Shown here in pieces: positions 7,571-14,030 of a stretch of DNA of 16,856 nucleotides; the first letter of the stretch is position 1, and each line of letters begins with the position of its first letter. The stretch spans positions 1 to 16,856 of the forward strand of contig JBJOKR010000099.1 in NCBI GenBank assembly GCA_046045995.1, read 5' to 3'. This DNA is from Indioceanicola sp046045995 (GTDB lineage: Bacteria; Pseudomonadota; Alphaproteobacteria; Azospirillales; Azospirillaceae). The notes under the pieces were generated by a model, which saw only the letters and a program-made list of their open reading frames with translations, did no database searches and was not told the DNA's origin. The position numbers and the translations under genes are program-made.

Positions 7571-7716
7571 CCCGCTGCGGGGAGGGGCAACCTATCCCCC
7601 CCTCTTCCCGCAAGGGAAAACCCCTCTCCCCATGGGGAAAACCCCTCTCCCCTTGAGGGAGAGGGGGTTGTGCATCGGCGGAGAGGGGTGTCTTGGCCCC
7701 CATCTCCCCCTCTCAT
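7571..7716. repeat. hairpin-rich intergenic repeat patch
   Basis: Between bactofilin and cmk, the unit GGGAAAACCCCTCTCCCC occurs twice (7614-7631 and 7635-7652). The second copy runs into a 10-bp perfect hairpin, CCCCTCTCCC/GGGAGAGGGG, with a five-base loop (7642-7666). A further inverted match, GAGAGGGG against CCCCTCTC, spans about 7681-7715, and CCCG-CTG-CGGG sits at 7571-7581. Such CCCTCTCCC...GGGAGAGGG elements recur in many proteobacterial genomes. It could attenuate or stabilise the mRNA between the two genes. No U-tract follows, so I do not call it a terminator. Confidence 0.75.
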
Positions 7717-7732
7717 CCGGTTCCCCCGATCC

Positions 7733-8431
7733 ATGCCCGTCGACCCTGCCGCCCCCGCCCTGCCCGTGATCGCCATCGACGGGCCCGCCGCCAGCGGCAA
7801 GGGCACCCTGGCCCGGCGGGTGGCGGCGGCGCTGGGTTTTGCCCATCTGGACACAGGCGCGCTCTACCGGGCGGTGGGGCTGGGGCTGCTGCGGGCGGGA
7901 CTTGACCCGGCAATGACAGAGGCGGCAGCGGCGGAGGCGCGGGCCTTGACCCCCGCCATCCTTGCCGATCGCCTTGCCGATCCGGACCTGCGCACCGATG
8001 GTACGGCGGTGGCCGCCAGCAAGGCCTCGGCGGTACCCGCGGTGCGGACCGCCCTGCTGGATTTCCAGCGCGCCTTCGCCGCCCGGCCCCCGGCCCTGGC
8101 CGATGGGCGCCCGGCCCGAGGGGCCGTGTTGGACGGGCGGGATATCGGTACCGTCATCTGCCCCGACGCGGGCGCAAAGCTGTTCGTCACCGCCAGCGCG
8201 GAAGTGCGGGCGATGCGGCGACTCAATGAGTTGCAGGGGCGGGGAGTCCCGGCTATATACGCGGTCGTTCTGGAGGACATGAAGGATCGTGACGCGCGCG
8301 ACAGCCAGAGGGCGGTAGCCCCGCTCAGGCCGGCTGACGACGCGTTTTTGCTTGATACGTCCGCGCTGGGCGCCGAGGAGGCGTTCGCCGCAGCCCTCTC
8401 CTTCATCCGGTTGCGTCTCGGCTTCGGCTGA
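7733..8431 (+). CDS. cmk: cytidylate kinase
   Basis: A 232-aa (d)CMP kinase that uses ATP to make (d)CDP in pyrimidine nucleotide supply. The P-loop is GPAASGKGT (residues 17-25). The NMP-binding part begins HLDTGALYRAVG, and the family core GAVLDGRDIGTVICPDA is intact. A lid-like region DMKDRDARDSQRAVAPLRPADDA carries the arginines and ends in FLLDTS. The ATG at 7733 is chosen because the preceding in-frame sequence lies in the hairpin repeat and encodes no family homology; it has no clear Shine-Dalgarno. It sits just upstream of rpsA, the ancestral order in proteobacteria. In many alphaproteobacteria aroA precedes cmk, whereas here the upstream neighbour is bactofilin. Confidence 0.95.
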   Translation: MPVDPAAPALPVIAIDGPAASGKGTLARRVAAALGFAHLDTGALYRAVGLGLLRAGLDPAMTEAAAAEARALTPAILADRLADPDLRTDGTAVAASKASAVPAVRTALLDFQRAFAARPPALADGRPARGAVLDGRDIGTVICPDAGAKLFVTASAEVRAMRRLNELQGRGVPAIYAVVLEDMKDRDARDSQRAVAPLRPADDAFLLDTSALGAEEAFAAALSFIRLRLGFG

Positions 8432-8495
8432 GCCCCGGATTCCCCCTGAACACACCCGATCCGCAGGGACTGGCCCGGCGGCGGGACAACCAAGC

Positions 8496-8594
8496 CGTCG
8501 GGCAGGGTGCCCGGCGCGGCGGGTCGAACGCGTGCGTGCCGGAAGGGCGTCCGGCAAACGGCGCGGCAGGGCCGCTGAAGGATCAACCTAGGAG
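8496..8594 (+). promoter_or_regulatory. rpsA leader with three G-loop hairpins and strong RBS
   Basis: Three consecutive hairpins precede rpsA. HP1 (8496-8516) is a nine-pair stem with one G-U and a GGG loop. HP2 (8537-8556) is TGCCGGA/TCCGGCA with loop AGGGCG. HP3 (8563-8575) is GCGGC/GCCGC with loop AGG. The Shine-Dalgarno AGGAG (8590-8594) lies five bases before the ATG. In E. coli, S1 represses its own translation through a structured leader with G-rich (GGA) loops; similar autoregulation here is an inference from the architecture. Confidence 0.5.
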
Positions 8595-8599
8595 TTACA

Positions 8600-10312
8600 A
8601 TGGCCCAATTGTCCACCAAAGCCCCGGTCGCCGAGAAGGAAAGCTTCGCCGCCCTTCTGGAGGAGTCCCTGGGGACCGCCGACAGCCTGGAAGGCACCGT
8701 TGTGAAGGGCAAGGTCCTTCACATCGAGAACGACATGGTGCTGATCGATGTCGGCCTGAAGTCCGAAGGCCGGGTCCAGCTCAAGGAATTCGTCATCCCC
8801 GGCCAGCCGGTCGAGCTGAAGGCGGGTGACACGGTCGAAGTCTATCTGGAGCGCATGGAGAACAAGGACGGCGAAGCCGTTCTGTCCCGTGAGAAGGCCA
8901 AGCGCGAAGAGGCCTGGACCCTGCTGGAGAAGTCGTTCAACGACCAGGCCCGCGTCACCGGCATCATCTTCGGCCGCGTCAAGGGTGGCTTCACGGTCGA
9001 CCTGAACGGCGCCGTCGCCTTCCTGCCGGGCAGCCAGGTGGACATCCGCCCGGTCCGCGACATCAGCCCCCTGATGGGCACGCCGCAGCCCTTCCAGATC
9101 CTGAAGATGGACCGCAGCCGCGGCAACATCGTCGTTTCCCGCCGCGCCGTGCTGGAAGAGAGCCGGGCCGAGGCCCGCTCCGAGCTGGTCGCCAACCTCA
9201 AGGAAGGCCAGATCCTCCAGGGCGTGGTCAAGAACATCACCGATTACGGTGCGTTCGTGGATCTGGGCGGTGTTGACGGCCTGCTGCACGTCACCGACAT
9301 CGCCTGGCGCCGCATCAACCACCCGTCGGAAGCCCTGCAGATCGGCCAGACCGTCACGGTCCAGGTCATCCGCTTCAACCCGGAGACCCAGCGCATCAGC
9401 CTCGGCATGAAGCAGCTGGAAGCCGATCCGTGGGAGGGCGTGGAGGCCAAGTACCCGGCCCAGGCCAAGTTCAAGGGCCGCGTCACCAACATCACCGACT
9501 ATGGCGCCTTCGTGGAGCTGGAGCCGGGGATCGAGGGTCTGGTGCACGTCTCCGAGATGAGCTGGACCAAGAAGAACGTCCATCCGGGCAAGATCGTCTC
9601 CACCTCCCAGGAGGTCGAGGTGATGGTGCTGGACGTGGATCCGGTGAAGCGCCGCATCAGCCTTGGTCTGAAGCAGACCATGCAGAACCCCTGGGAGCAG
9701 TTCGTCGAGAAGTATCCGGGCGGCACCGAGCTGGAAGGCGAGGTCAAGAACATCACCGAATTCGGTCTGTTCGTCGGCCTGCCGGGCGATATCGACGGCA
9801 TGGTCCACCTGTCCGACCTGGATTGGAACACCCCGGGCGAGCAGGCGATCCAGGAGTACAAGAAGGGCGATCACGTCAAGGTCAAGGTCCTGGACGTGGA
9901 CGTGGAGAAGGAGCGCATCTCGCTGGGCATCAAGCAGCTCGCCGGTGATCCGTTCGAGACCGCCGTTGCCGGCATCAAGAAGGGCGATGTCGTCACCTGC
10001 ACCGTGACCCAGGTGACCGAAGGCGGCATCGAGGTCGAGGTGGGTGAGGGCTTCACCGGCTTCATCCGCAAGTCCGACCTGTCCCGCGAGCGTTCCGAGC
10101 AGCGCCCCGACCGTTTCGCCGTCGGCGAGAAGGTCGATGCCAAGGTGACCCAGATCGATCGCTCCACCCGGAAGATCGGCCTGTCCATCAAGGCGAAGGA
10201 AGTGGAGGAGGAGAAGCAGGCCATGGCCGAGTTCGGTTCGTCCGACAGCGGCGCCTCCCTCGGCGACATCCTGGGCGCCGCCCTCAAGAAGCGCCAGGGC
10301 AGCGAGGGCTGA
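8600..10312 (+). CDS. rpsA: 30S ribosomal protein S1
   Basis: A 570-aa protein with six S1 (OB-fold) domains starting near residues 31, 118, 207, 292, 379 and 464. Domains 3-5 are the most canonical, with (V)KNITDYGAFVDL, VTNITDYGAFVEL and VKNITEFGLFVGL, each followed by DGLLHVTDI/EGLVHVSEM-type strands. The two N-terminal domains are the divergent ribosome-docking ones (S2 binding in E. coli). S1 unwinds and loads mRNA on the 30S subunit and is essential in most Gram-negatives. Length and domain number are normal for alphaproteobacteria. The start is fixed by an AGGAG ribosome binding site and by homology from the first residues. It is likely co-transcribed with cmk, possibly with its own promoter in the 168-base gap, and ends at a strong terminator. 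Confidence 0.98.
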   Translation: MAQLSTKAPVAEKESFAALLEESLGTADSLEGTVVKGKVLHIENDMVLIDVGLKSEGRVQLKEFVIPGQPVELKAGDTVEVYLERMENKDGEAVLSREKAKREEAWTLLEKSFNDQARVTGIIFGRVKGGFTVDLNGAVAFLPGSQVDIRPVRDISPLMGTPQPFQILKMDRSRGNIVVSRRAVLEESRAEARSELVANLKEGQILQGVVKNITDYGAFVDLGGVDGLLHVTDIAWRRINHPSEALQIGQTVTVQVIRFNPETQRISLGMKQLEADPWEGVEAKYPAQAKFKGRVTNITDYGAFVELEPGIEGLVHVSEMSWTKKNVHPGKIVSTSQEVEVMVLDVDPVKRRISLGLKQTMQNPWEQFVEKYPGGTELEGEVKNITEFGLFVGLPGDIDGMVHLSDLDWNTPGEQAIQEYKKGDHVKVKVLDVDVEKERISLGIKQLAGDPFETAVAGIKKGDVVTCTVTQVTEGGIEVEVGEGFTGFIRKSDLSRERSEQRPDRFAVGEKVDAKVTQIDRSTRKIGLSIKAKEVEEEKQAMAEFGSSDSGASLGDILGAALKKRQGSEG

Positions 10313-10344
10313 TCCAGCCCCCGCCGCTTCCCGGCACAGCACGG

Positions 10345-10373
10345 AAAAGGCCGCCCCCCGGGGCGGCCTTTTT
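10345..10373 (+). terminator. rho-independent terminator after rpsA
   Basis: A GC-rich stem, AAAAGGCCGCCC paired with GGGCGGCCTTTT, has a four-base loop and is followed by a run of five T. It starts 33 bases after the rpsA stop. The A-tract/T-tract pairing also makes it usable from the other strand, which could insulate rpsA from the minus-strand TA remnant. Confidence 0.93.
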
Positions 10374-10403
10374 CATGGCCGCGGGAAGGTCGGCACGGCC
10401 GGG

Positions 10404-10492
10404 AGGTGGGGTGACGGGGAGGTGGGGTGACGGGGCCGTCGGTAGGGGCCGTCGGGTGGGGGACGTCGGGTGGGGGACGTCGGGTGGGGGAC
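10404..10492 (+). repeat. two adjacent G-rich tandem arrays
   Basis: Array A has two perfect 16-bp copies of AGGTGGGGTGACGGGG (10404-10419, 10420-10435). Array B has three perfect 14-bp copies of GTCGGGTGGGGGAC (10451-10464, 10465-10478, 10479-10492), preceded by a degenerate copy at 10438-10450. Array A contains four GGGG tracts separated by exactly four bases each (10408-10435). Array B contains repeated GGG-T-GGGGG tracts. Both satisfy G-quadruplex rules on the plus strand. They sit between the rpsA terminator and a REP-like element. Confidence 0.9.
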
Positions 10493-10501
10493 GCCGTGAT
10501 G

Positions 10502-10530
10502 TAGGTCGGATTAGCGAAGCGTAATCCGAC
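10502..10530. repeat. REP-like palindrome, copy 2
   Basis: A 29-bp palindrome begins TAGGTCGGATTA, has the loop GCGAAGCG, and ends TAATCCGAC. The stem GTCGGATTA/TAATCCGAC is perfect over nine pairs. It is the better-preserved relative of the element at 1-32 and matches the common extragenic palindrome seen in many proteobacteria. Confidence 0.85.
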
Positions 10531-10601
10531 GCGGCGGGCGCGAGGGGAGCATGATGAGACAACGGCGGGGGCGCGAACATCAAGCGGCGCCGCATCACCG
10601 C

Positions 10602-10930
10602 TCACACCACCAACCAATCCACCGTCGTCTCCATTGCCCTTGCCAGAGCCTTCAAGGTGTCGACACTGCCGGTCTTGTGGCCGTTCTCGATCTCCGACAG
10701 GAAGCCGGGGGCGATGCCGGTGGCCCCGGCCAGATCGCGCGGAGACAGCCCGCGATACTCCCGCCAGACCCGGACGGGAGACTCCCCCTCCATGATGCGG
10801 TAGGCAAAGGGCGCCGGAAGGGGGGGCCGGACAGCCGGGCCTTGTAGGCGGCGGCGATGTCCCCCAGGTCTTCAATCCGCTCAAGCATTGCGTCGTATTC
10901 CGACCTCGGGATGACGACCTGCTCAGCCAT
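10602..10930 (-). pseudogene. frameshifted HigA-type Xre antitoxin
   Basis: Two overlapping frames make one gene. The first frame starts at ATG 10930 and encodes MAEQVVIPRSEYDAMLERIE and AAAYKARLSG. The second encodes FAYRIMEGESPVRVWREYRG followed by the Xre-type helix-turn-helix LSPRDLAGATGIAPGFLSEIENGHKTG and LARAMETTVDWL. The joined span is 329 bases, one short of a multiple of three. Adding a single C to the seven-C tract (plus coordinates 10820-10826) restores a continuous 109-aa protein, LSGPPLPAPFAYRIMEG. The frame change is therefore a one-base loss in a homopolymer, either real or a sequencing error. As the sequence stands, the DNA-binding domain is made only if translation restarts at ATG 10793, which lacks a ribosome binding site. 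The intact N-terminus has GGAGGGAGG just upstream and overlaps the toxin stop, the usual TA arrangement. Confidence 0.8.
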
Positions 10931-11139
10931 AAGCCTCCCTCCGGTGTCGGACATTGTGAACAAACATGATGGTCACAACCCCCTCCTCAATGCTGAAAAT
11001 GACCCGGTAGTCACCGACGCGCAGGCAGAGCAGTGAGCTGTTCGACATATTGTTCGATCTTCGCAATGATGCGCGCCCGATCGGTGGCGGCCAGTCCCTT
11101 CAGATCTTTCAATGCGGTCGGCAGGAACCTGACATCCAT
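10923..11139 (-). pseudogene. RelE/HigB-type toxin remnant with internal deletion
   Basis: The minus-strand frame from ATG 11139 encodes MDVRFLPTALKDLKGLAATD and RARIIAKIEQYVEQ, the N-terminal half of a RelE/ParE-superfamily toxin, then stops after 42 residues (stop at 11011-11013). The C-terminal half, LCLRVGDYRVIFSIEEG and VVTIMFVHNVRHRREAYG, is in another frame. It ends at 10923-10925 overlapping the antitoxin start by eight bases. Between the halves the expected segment (an xALANxVKxLKG-like stretch in homologues) is missing, and the total of 217 bases is not divisible by three. This indicates a deletion of roughly 45-55 bases plus a frame change. The C-terminal core with the catalytic-type Arg residues is therefore not translated with its N-terminus, and the toxin should be inactive. 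Confidence 0.8.
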
Positions 11140-11350
11140 CCGTCGATCCCGCTCCGTGACAGTAAATCATGTGCTCCCATCGCGAACACCGTCATCAAGC
11201 GGCGGATGAATGCGCTCGTGCTTCCCCGAAAACACCTTGCCGGTGAAGGACTTAACACCTTGCAACGTTGCCCCCTCTCCGGCACTCTGAAGAAAAGGGG
11301 GGCGAGCTGCGGACGGAACCATGCGGCACCCACCCTGGGAGGCAGTGCCC
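11140..11350 (+). promoter_or_regulatory. ihfB upstream region
   Basis: These 211 bases separate the TA remnant (minus) from ihfB (plus) and must hold the ihfB promoter if the rpsA terminator is effective. I see no gene and no confident -35/-10 pair. The only firm signal is the ribosome binding site GGGAGG at 11337-11342, eight bases before the ihfB ATG. An A4G6 tract lies at 11293-11302. Confidence 0.4.
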
Positions 11351-11632
11351 ATGACGAAATCCGAGTTGATCCAGAAACTCGCGGAACGCAATCCGCACCT
11401 CTACCAGCGCGATGTGGAAAAGATCGTCACCACCGTCTTCGATGAGATCACGGAGGCCCTGGCCCGGGGGGACCGGGTGGAGCTTCGGGGCTTCGGCGCC
11501 TTCTCCGTCAAGCGGCGGGACGCGCGCACGGGCCGCAACCCCCGGACCGGCGAATCCGTGTCGGTGGAGGAGAAGGTGATCCCCTTCTTCAAGACCGGCA
11601 AGCAACTGCGGGAACGGTTGAACACCGATTGA
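11351..11632 (+). CDS. ihfB: integration host factor subunit beta
   Basis: A 93-aa DNA-bending protein of the HU/IHF family, acting with IHF-alpha on the nucleoid, in transcription at sigma-54 promoters and in recombination. It starts MTKSELIQKLAERNPHLYQRD, which is the typical IHF-beta N-terminus. The central beta core is RVELRGFGAFSVKRRDAR, and the DNA-intercalating arm carries the conserved Pro in TGRNPRTGESV. The C-terminal helix VIPFFKTGKQLRERLN is complete. The ATG at 11351 is chosen over the upstream in-frame start because of the GGGAGG site eight bases upstream and the family length. Confidence 0.97.
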   Translation: MTKSELIQKLAERNPHLYQRDVEKIVTTVFDEITEALARGDRVELRGFGAFSVKRRDARTGRNPRTGESVSVEEKVIPFFKTGKQLRERLNTD

Positions 11633-11800
11633 ACCCGGTCTTGGGCTTCACCCCCCAGTTCCCGTGGTATCATCCCCGGTATCCGGCAGGTATCGTCGGT
11701 CGGGGCGCAGGGCGGCCCCATCGGTTGCCCGCAGCCCTGTCATGTCCCGCCGTTCCTTTCGTCCATCCCGCCCCGTTATCGCCTGGGGAGCACCGGTGCC

Positions 11801-12202
11801 ATGCGTCATCTCCGTGCCTTGTCCTGGCTGCTGACCCTGCCGCTGGCCCTGCTGGTCGTGTCCTTCGCGGTCAGCAACCGGGACAGCGTGGCGCTCGGCC
11901 TGTGGCCCCTGCCCTTCACGGTGGCGCTGCCCGCCTTCGTCCTGGTGCTGGGGGCGTTCGTGATCGGGTTCCTGGGGGGCGGGCTGGTGGTCTGGCTGGG
12001 CCAGCACGGGCACCGCAAGGCTGAACGCCAACACCAGAGCCGGGCGGACAAGCTGGCCCATGAGCTGGCGGAAGCCAAGGCCGCCCTGGCCCACGCGCTG
12101 AAGGGGGCGGGCCAGACCGGTGCGCCCGGCAATGCCCCGCCTGTCGCCTCCCAACCTGTCGCCACCTTGCCCGGCGTCCGCCTGCCCGCCCTGAATGGGT
12201 GA
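11801..12202 (+). CDS. LapA-family (DUF1049) inner-membrane protein
   Basis: A 133-aa protein with two transmembrane helices (about residues 8-27 and 42-67), the second rich in Gly (GAFVIGFLGGGLVVWLG). Between them is the family motif FAVSNRDSVALGLWPLPF. After the membrane part comes a basic patch and a coiled-coil-like helix (QSRADKLAHELAEAKAALAHALK), then a Pro/Ala tail. The family name comes from E. coli LapA, which takes part in envelope and LPS assembly; function in alphaproteobacteria is less clear. GGGGAG at 11785-11790 is the ribosome binding site. It follows ihfB by 168 bases, the same neighbour order seen in other proteobacteria, and ends 18 bases from a convergent gene. Confidence 0.88.
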   Translation: MRHLRALSWLLTLPLALLVVSFAVSNRDSVALGLWPLPFTVALPAFVLVLGAFVIGFLGGGLVVWLGQHGHRKAERQHQSRADKLAHELAEAKAALAHALKGAGQTGAPGNAPPVASQPVATLPGVRLPALNG

Positions 12203-12220
12203 GCCCCACCCACCTTTCAA

Positions 12221-13903
12221 TCACCCCAGTGCCGGGCCCGGGCGGCCGAAACGGTCGATCATCAGGGGCAGCATGCGTTCCATGGGCAGAACGGGCGCAT
12301 CCGCGGCGGGAACCATCCCGGTGTCGGGCAGGGCGTCGCGCAGCCGGTCGATCACGGCGCCGTCCCGGCTGATCCCATGCACCGGCACCGCGCGGGGGGA
12401 GCCGCCGGGCGGCGGCTCGGCGATCCAGGTGACGGCGGGATGGTCGCCGATCACCAGCACCAGCGCATCATCGTCCACATGGCCGACCAGCCAGTCGGCC
12501 ACGGCGCGCAGGCTGTAATCCAGGCTGGCGGCATAGGCATCGGCCAGGGCGGTATAGTCTGGCGGGGGCGGCGGGGGATAGGCGCTGCCGTTGGCCATGC
12601 CGGCCTGTCCCGCCCCCTGCGCCGACGGCGGATCGATCCAGGGCGGCACGGGTGTCCAAGGGGCGTGGCTGCTGGTCAATACGATCTCCAGATAGACCGG
12701 GGTGTCGCGCCCGCGCAGGTCCATCGCCTCCACCCCCGCCAGAAGGGCCTGGTCCGGCACGGGGGACCAGCCATGGGCGGGCCCGGCATAGGGCAGGTCC
12801 ACCGGCCGCACCACCCGGTCGAAACCCCACAGCGCCCCCTCCGGCCAGGGATGGGCCAGGCCGGGCATGGCGGCCACGGTGCGCCATCCCCCGTCCCGCG
12901 CGGCATGGACCAGCCCGCGCCGCCCCCCCGCCAGCACCGCCGTTTGCACCGGCACCTCCGCCTGGGCGATCCCGGCGCGGAAGGTTCCATGGGCCAGCCA
13001 GCTCCGCCCACCCAGGACGGGGCTGTCCAGCCAGCCGGACCGGGACTGGAACCCCGCCGCCGCCAGCAGGGCCGTCAAGGTGGACAGCCGATCCCCGACC
13101 CGTGCATGGCGCGGATCGGTCAGGGCGGACCGGCCGTAGCTTTCCACCCAGACGATGATGATGTCCCGCCCCGCAAGATCCGCCAGGGCCCGGCCCGGCG
13201 GCAGGGACCCGACGGGATCGTCGGCCAGGGCGGCTTGGATGCCCGCGGTCAGGACCCGGGCCCGCGCCACCCGCCCGGCCAGATCCGGCCCCAGGGCCAG
13301 TGCTGCGCGCCCCCCCGGCTGCACCGCGGGATAGGGGGTCAGCCCGGCCAGATGCGCCCCCTGGACCAGCCCGGCCAGCACCAGCAGCAGGATCAGTGCC
13401 CGCCGCCCCGCGCTCTCCGCCAGCCCGGCCAGCAGCAGGACCAGCCCGGCGCGGATGGCCCAGGCCAGCCCCGCAAGCCCGGCCGCCAGTGCCAGGACCA
13501 GCGACGATCCCCCGACAGGCCCGCCCGCCCCGCTTGCCACCACATCCCCCAGGGCGGGCAGCAGCAGGGGGTCGAACAGCGGTTCCGCCGGGCGGCCCGC
13601 CACCGTCCCCGCCACCAGATCCGCCAACCGCAGCAACACCAGCACCAGCACGGCCGTGGTCGCCAGGGCGATCACCCCCCGCCCCGGCCGCCAGCCCCGC
13701 GCCAGGGCCAGGGCCGCCAGGGCGGCCAGAGCCAGCACCTCCCCCGCCAGGGCCAGATGCCCCGGCCCGCCCAGGGCCCCGGGATCGACGGGCAGTCCCC
13801 AGAGCAGTCCCAGCGCCCACAGCACCGGCACCACCCCCACTGCCGCCAGGGAGCGGCGGGGAAGCAAGGCGGGCAAAGGGGGCTGGGGCGGGGATGGCGG
13901 CAT
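12221..13903 (-). CDS. alkaline-phosphatase-superfamily membrane protein (LTA synthase/sulfatase-like)
   Basis: A 560-aa protein. Residues about 15-190 contain around five transmembrane segments. The rest is an extracytoplasmic sulfatase-type domain. Metal and catalytic landmarks are visible: DIIIVWVESYGRSAL with Glu254, SWLAHGTF with Ser301 as the probable nucleophile, LTSSHAPW with His413, and VIGDHPAV with Asp487-His488. Families with this plan include lipoteichoic acid synthase, phosphoethanolamine transferases and phosphoglycerol transferases acting on periplasmic glucans; the substrate here is unknown. The N-terminus is strongly Pro/Leu/Ala-rich, and no strong ribosome binding site precedes the ATG. 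A proline run (PPPPPP near 443-448) interrupts the domain and looks like a local expansion. It is convergent with the LapA-type gene. Confidence 0.85.
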   Translation of the reverse strand: MPPSPPQPPLPALLPRRSLAAVGVVPVLWALGLLWGLPVDPGALGGPGHLALAGEVLALAALAALALARGWRPGRGVIALATTAVLVLVLLRLADLVAGTVAGRPAEPLFDPLLLPALGDVVASGAGGPVGGSSLVLALAAGLAGLAWAIRAGLVLLLAGLAESAGRRALILLLVLAGLVQGAHLAGLTPYPAVQPGGRAALALGPDLAGRVARARVLTAGIQAALADDPVGSLPPGRALADLAGRDIIIVWVESYGRSALTDPRHARVGDRLSTLTALLAAAGFQSRSGWLDSPVLGGRSWLAHGTFRAGIAQAEVPVQTAVLAGGRRGLVHAARDGGWRTVAAMPGLAHPWPEGALWGFDRVVRPVDLPYAGPAHGWSPVPDQALLAGVEAMDLRGRDTPVYLEIVLTSSHAPWTPVPPWIDPPSAQGAGQAGMANGSAYPPPPPPDYTALADAYAASLDYSLRAVADWLVGHVDDDALVLVIGDHPAVTWIAEPPPGGSPRAVPVHGISRDGAVIDRLRDALPDTGMVPAADAPVLPMERMLPLMIDRFGRPGPALG

Positions 13904-14030
13904 GGCCCGACCGATGTAGACCGGATCCGTCCCCCGGGCCAGACGGGAGTGTGACGGAACCGTGACAAGGTCACCGATGGGGGCCGGTTCGCCGCCCCAC
14001 GCGCCCAGGTCCCGGTCCTCCCCCTCGCTC

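Noticed and set aside
8588..10342. 584-aa minus-strand open frame
   Set aside because: It covers rpsA exactly in antisense. The periodic sequence merely mirrors the S1 repeats.
10404..10492. CRISPR-like array
   Set aside because: The repeats are directly abutting with no unique spacers, only two to four units of 14-16 bp, and there are no cas genes.
10551..10847. 98-aa plus-strand gene
   Set aside because: Antisense to the helix-turn-helix antitoxin remnant, which has clear family sequence.
12377..13954. 525-aa plus-strand open frame
   Set aside because: Antisense to the sulfatase-type gene. Gln/Gly/His-rich shadow with no recognisable domain.
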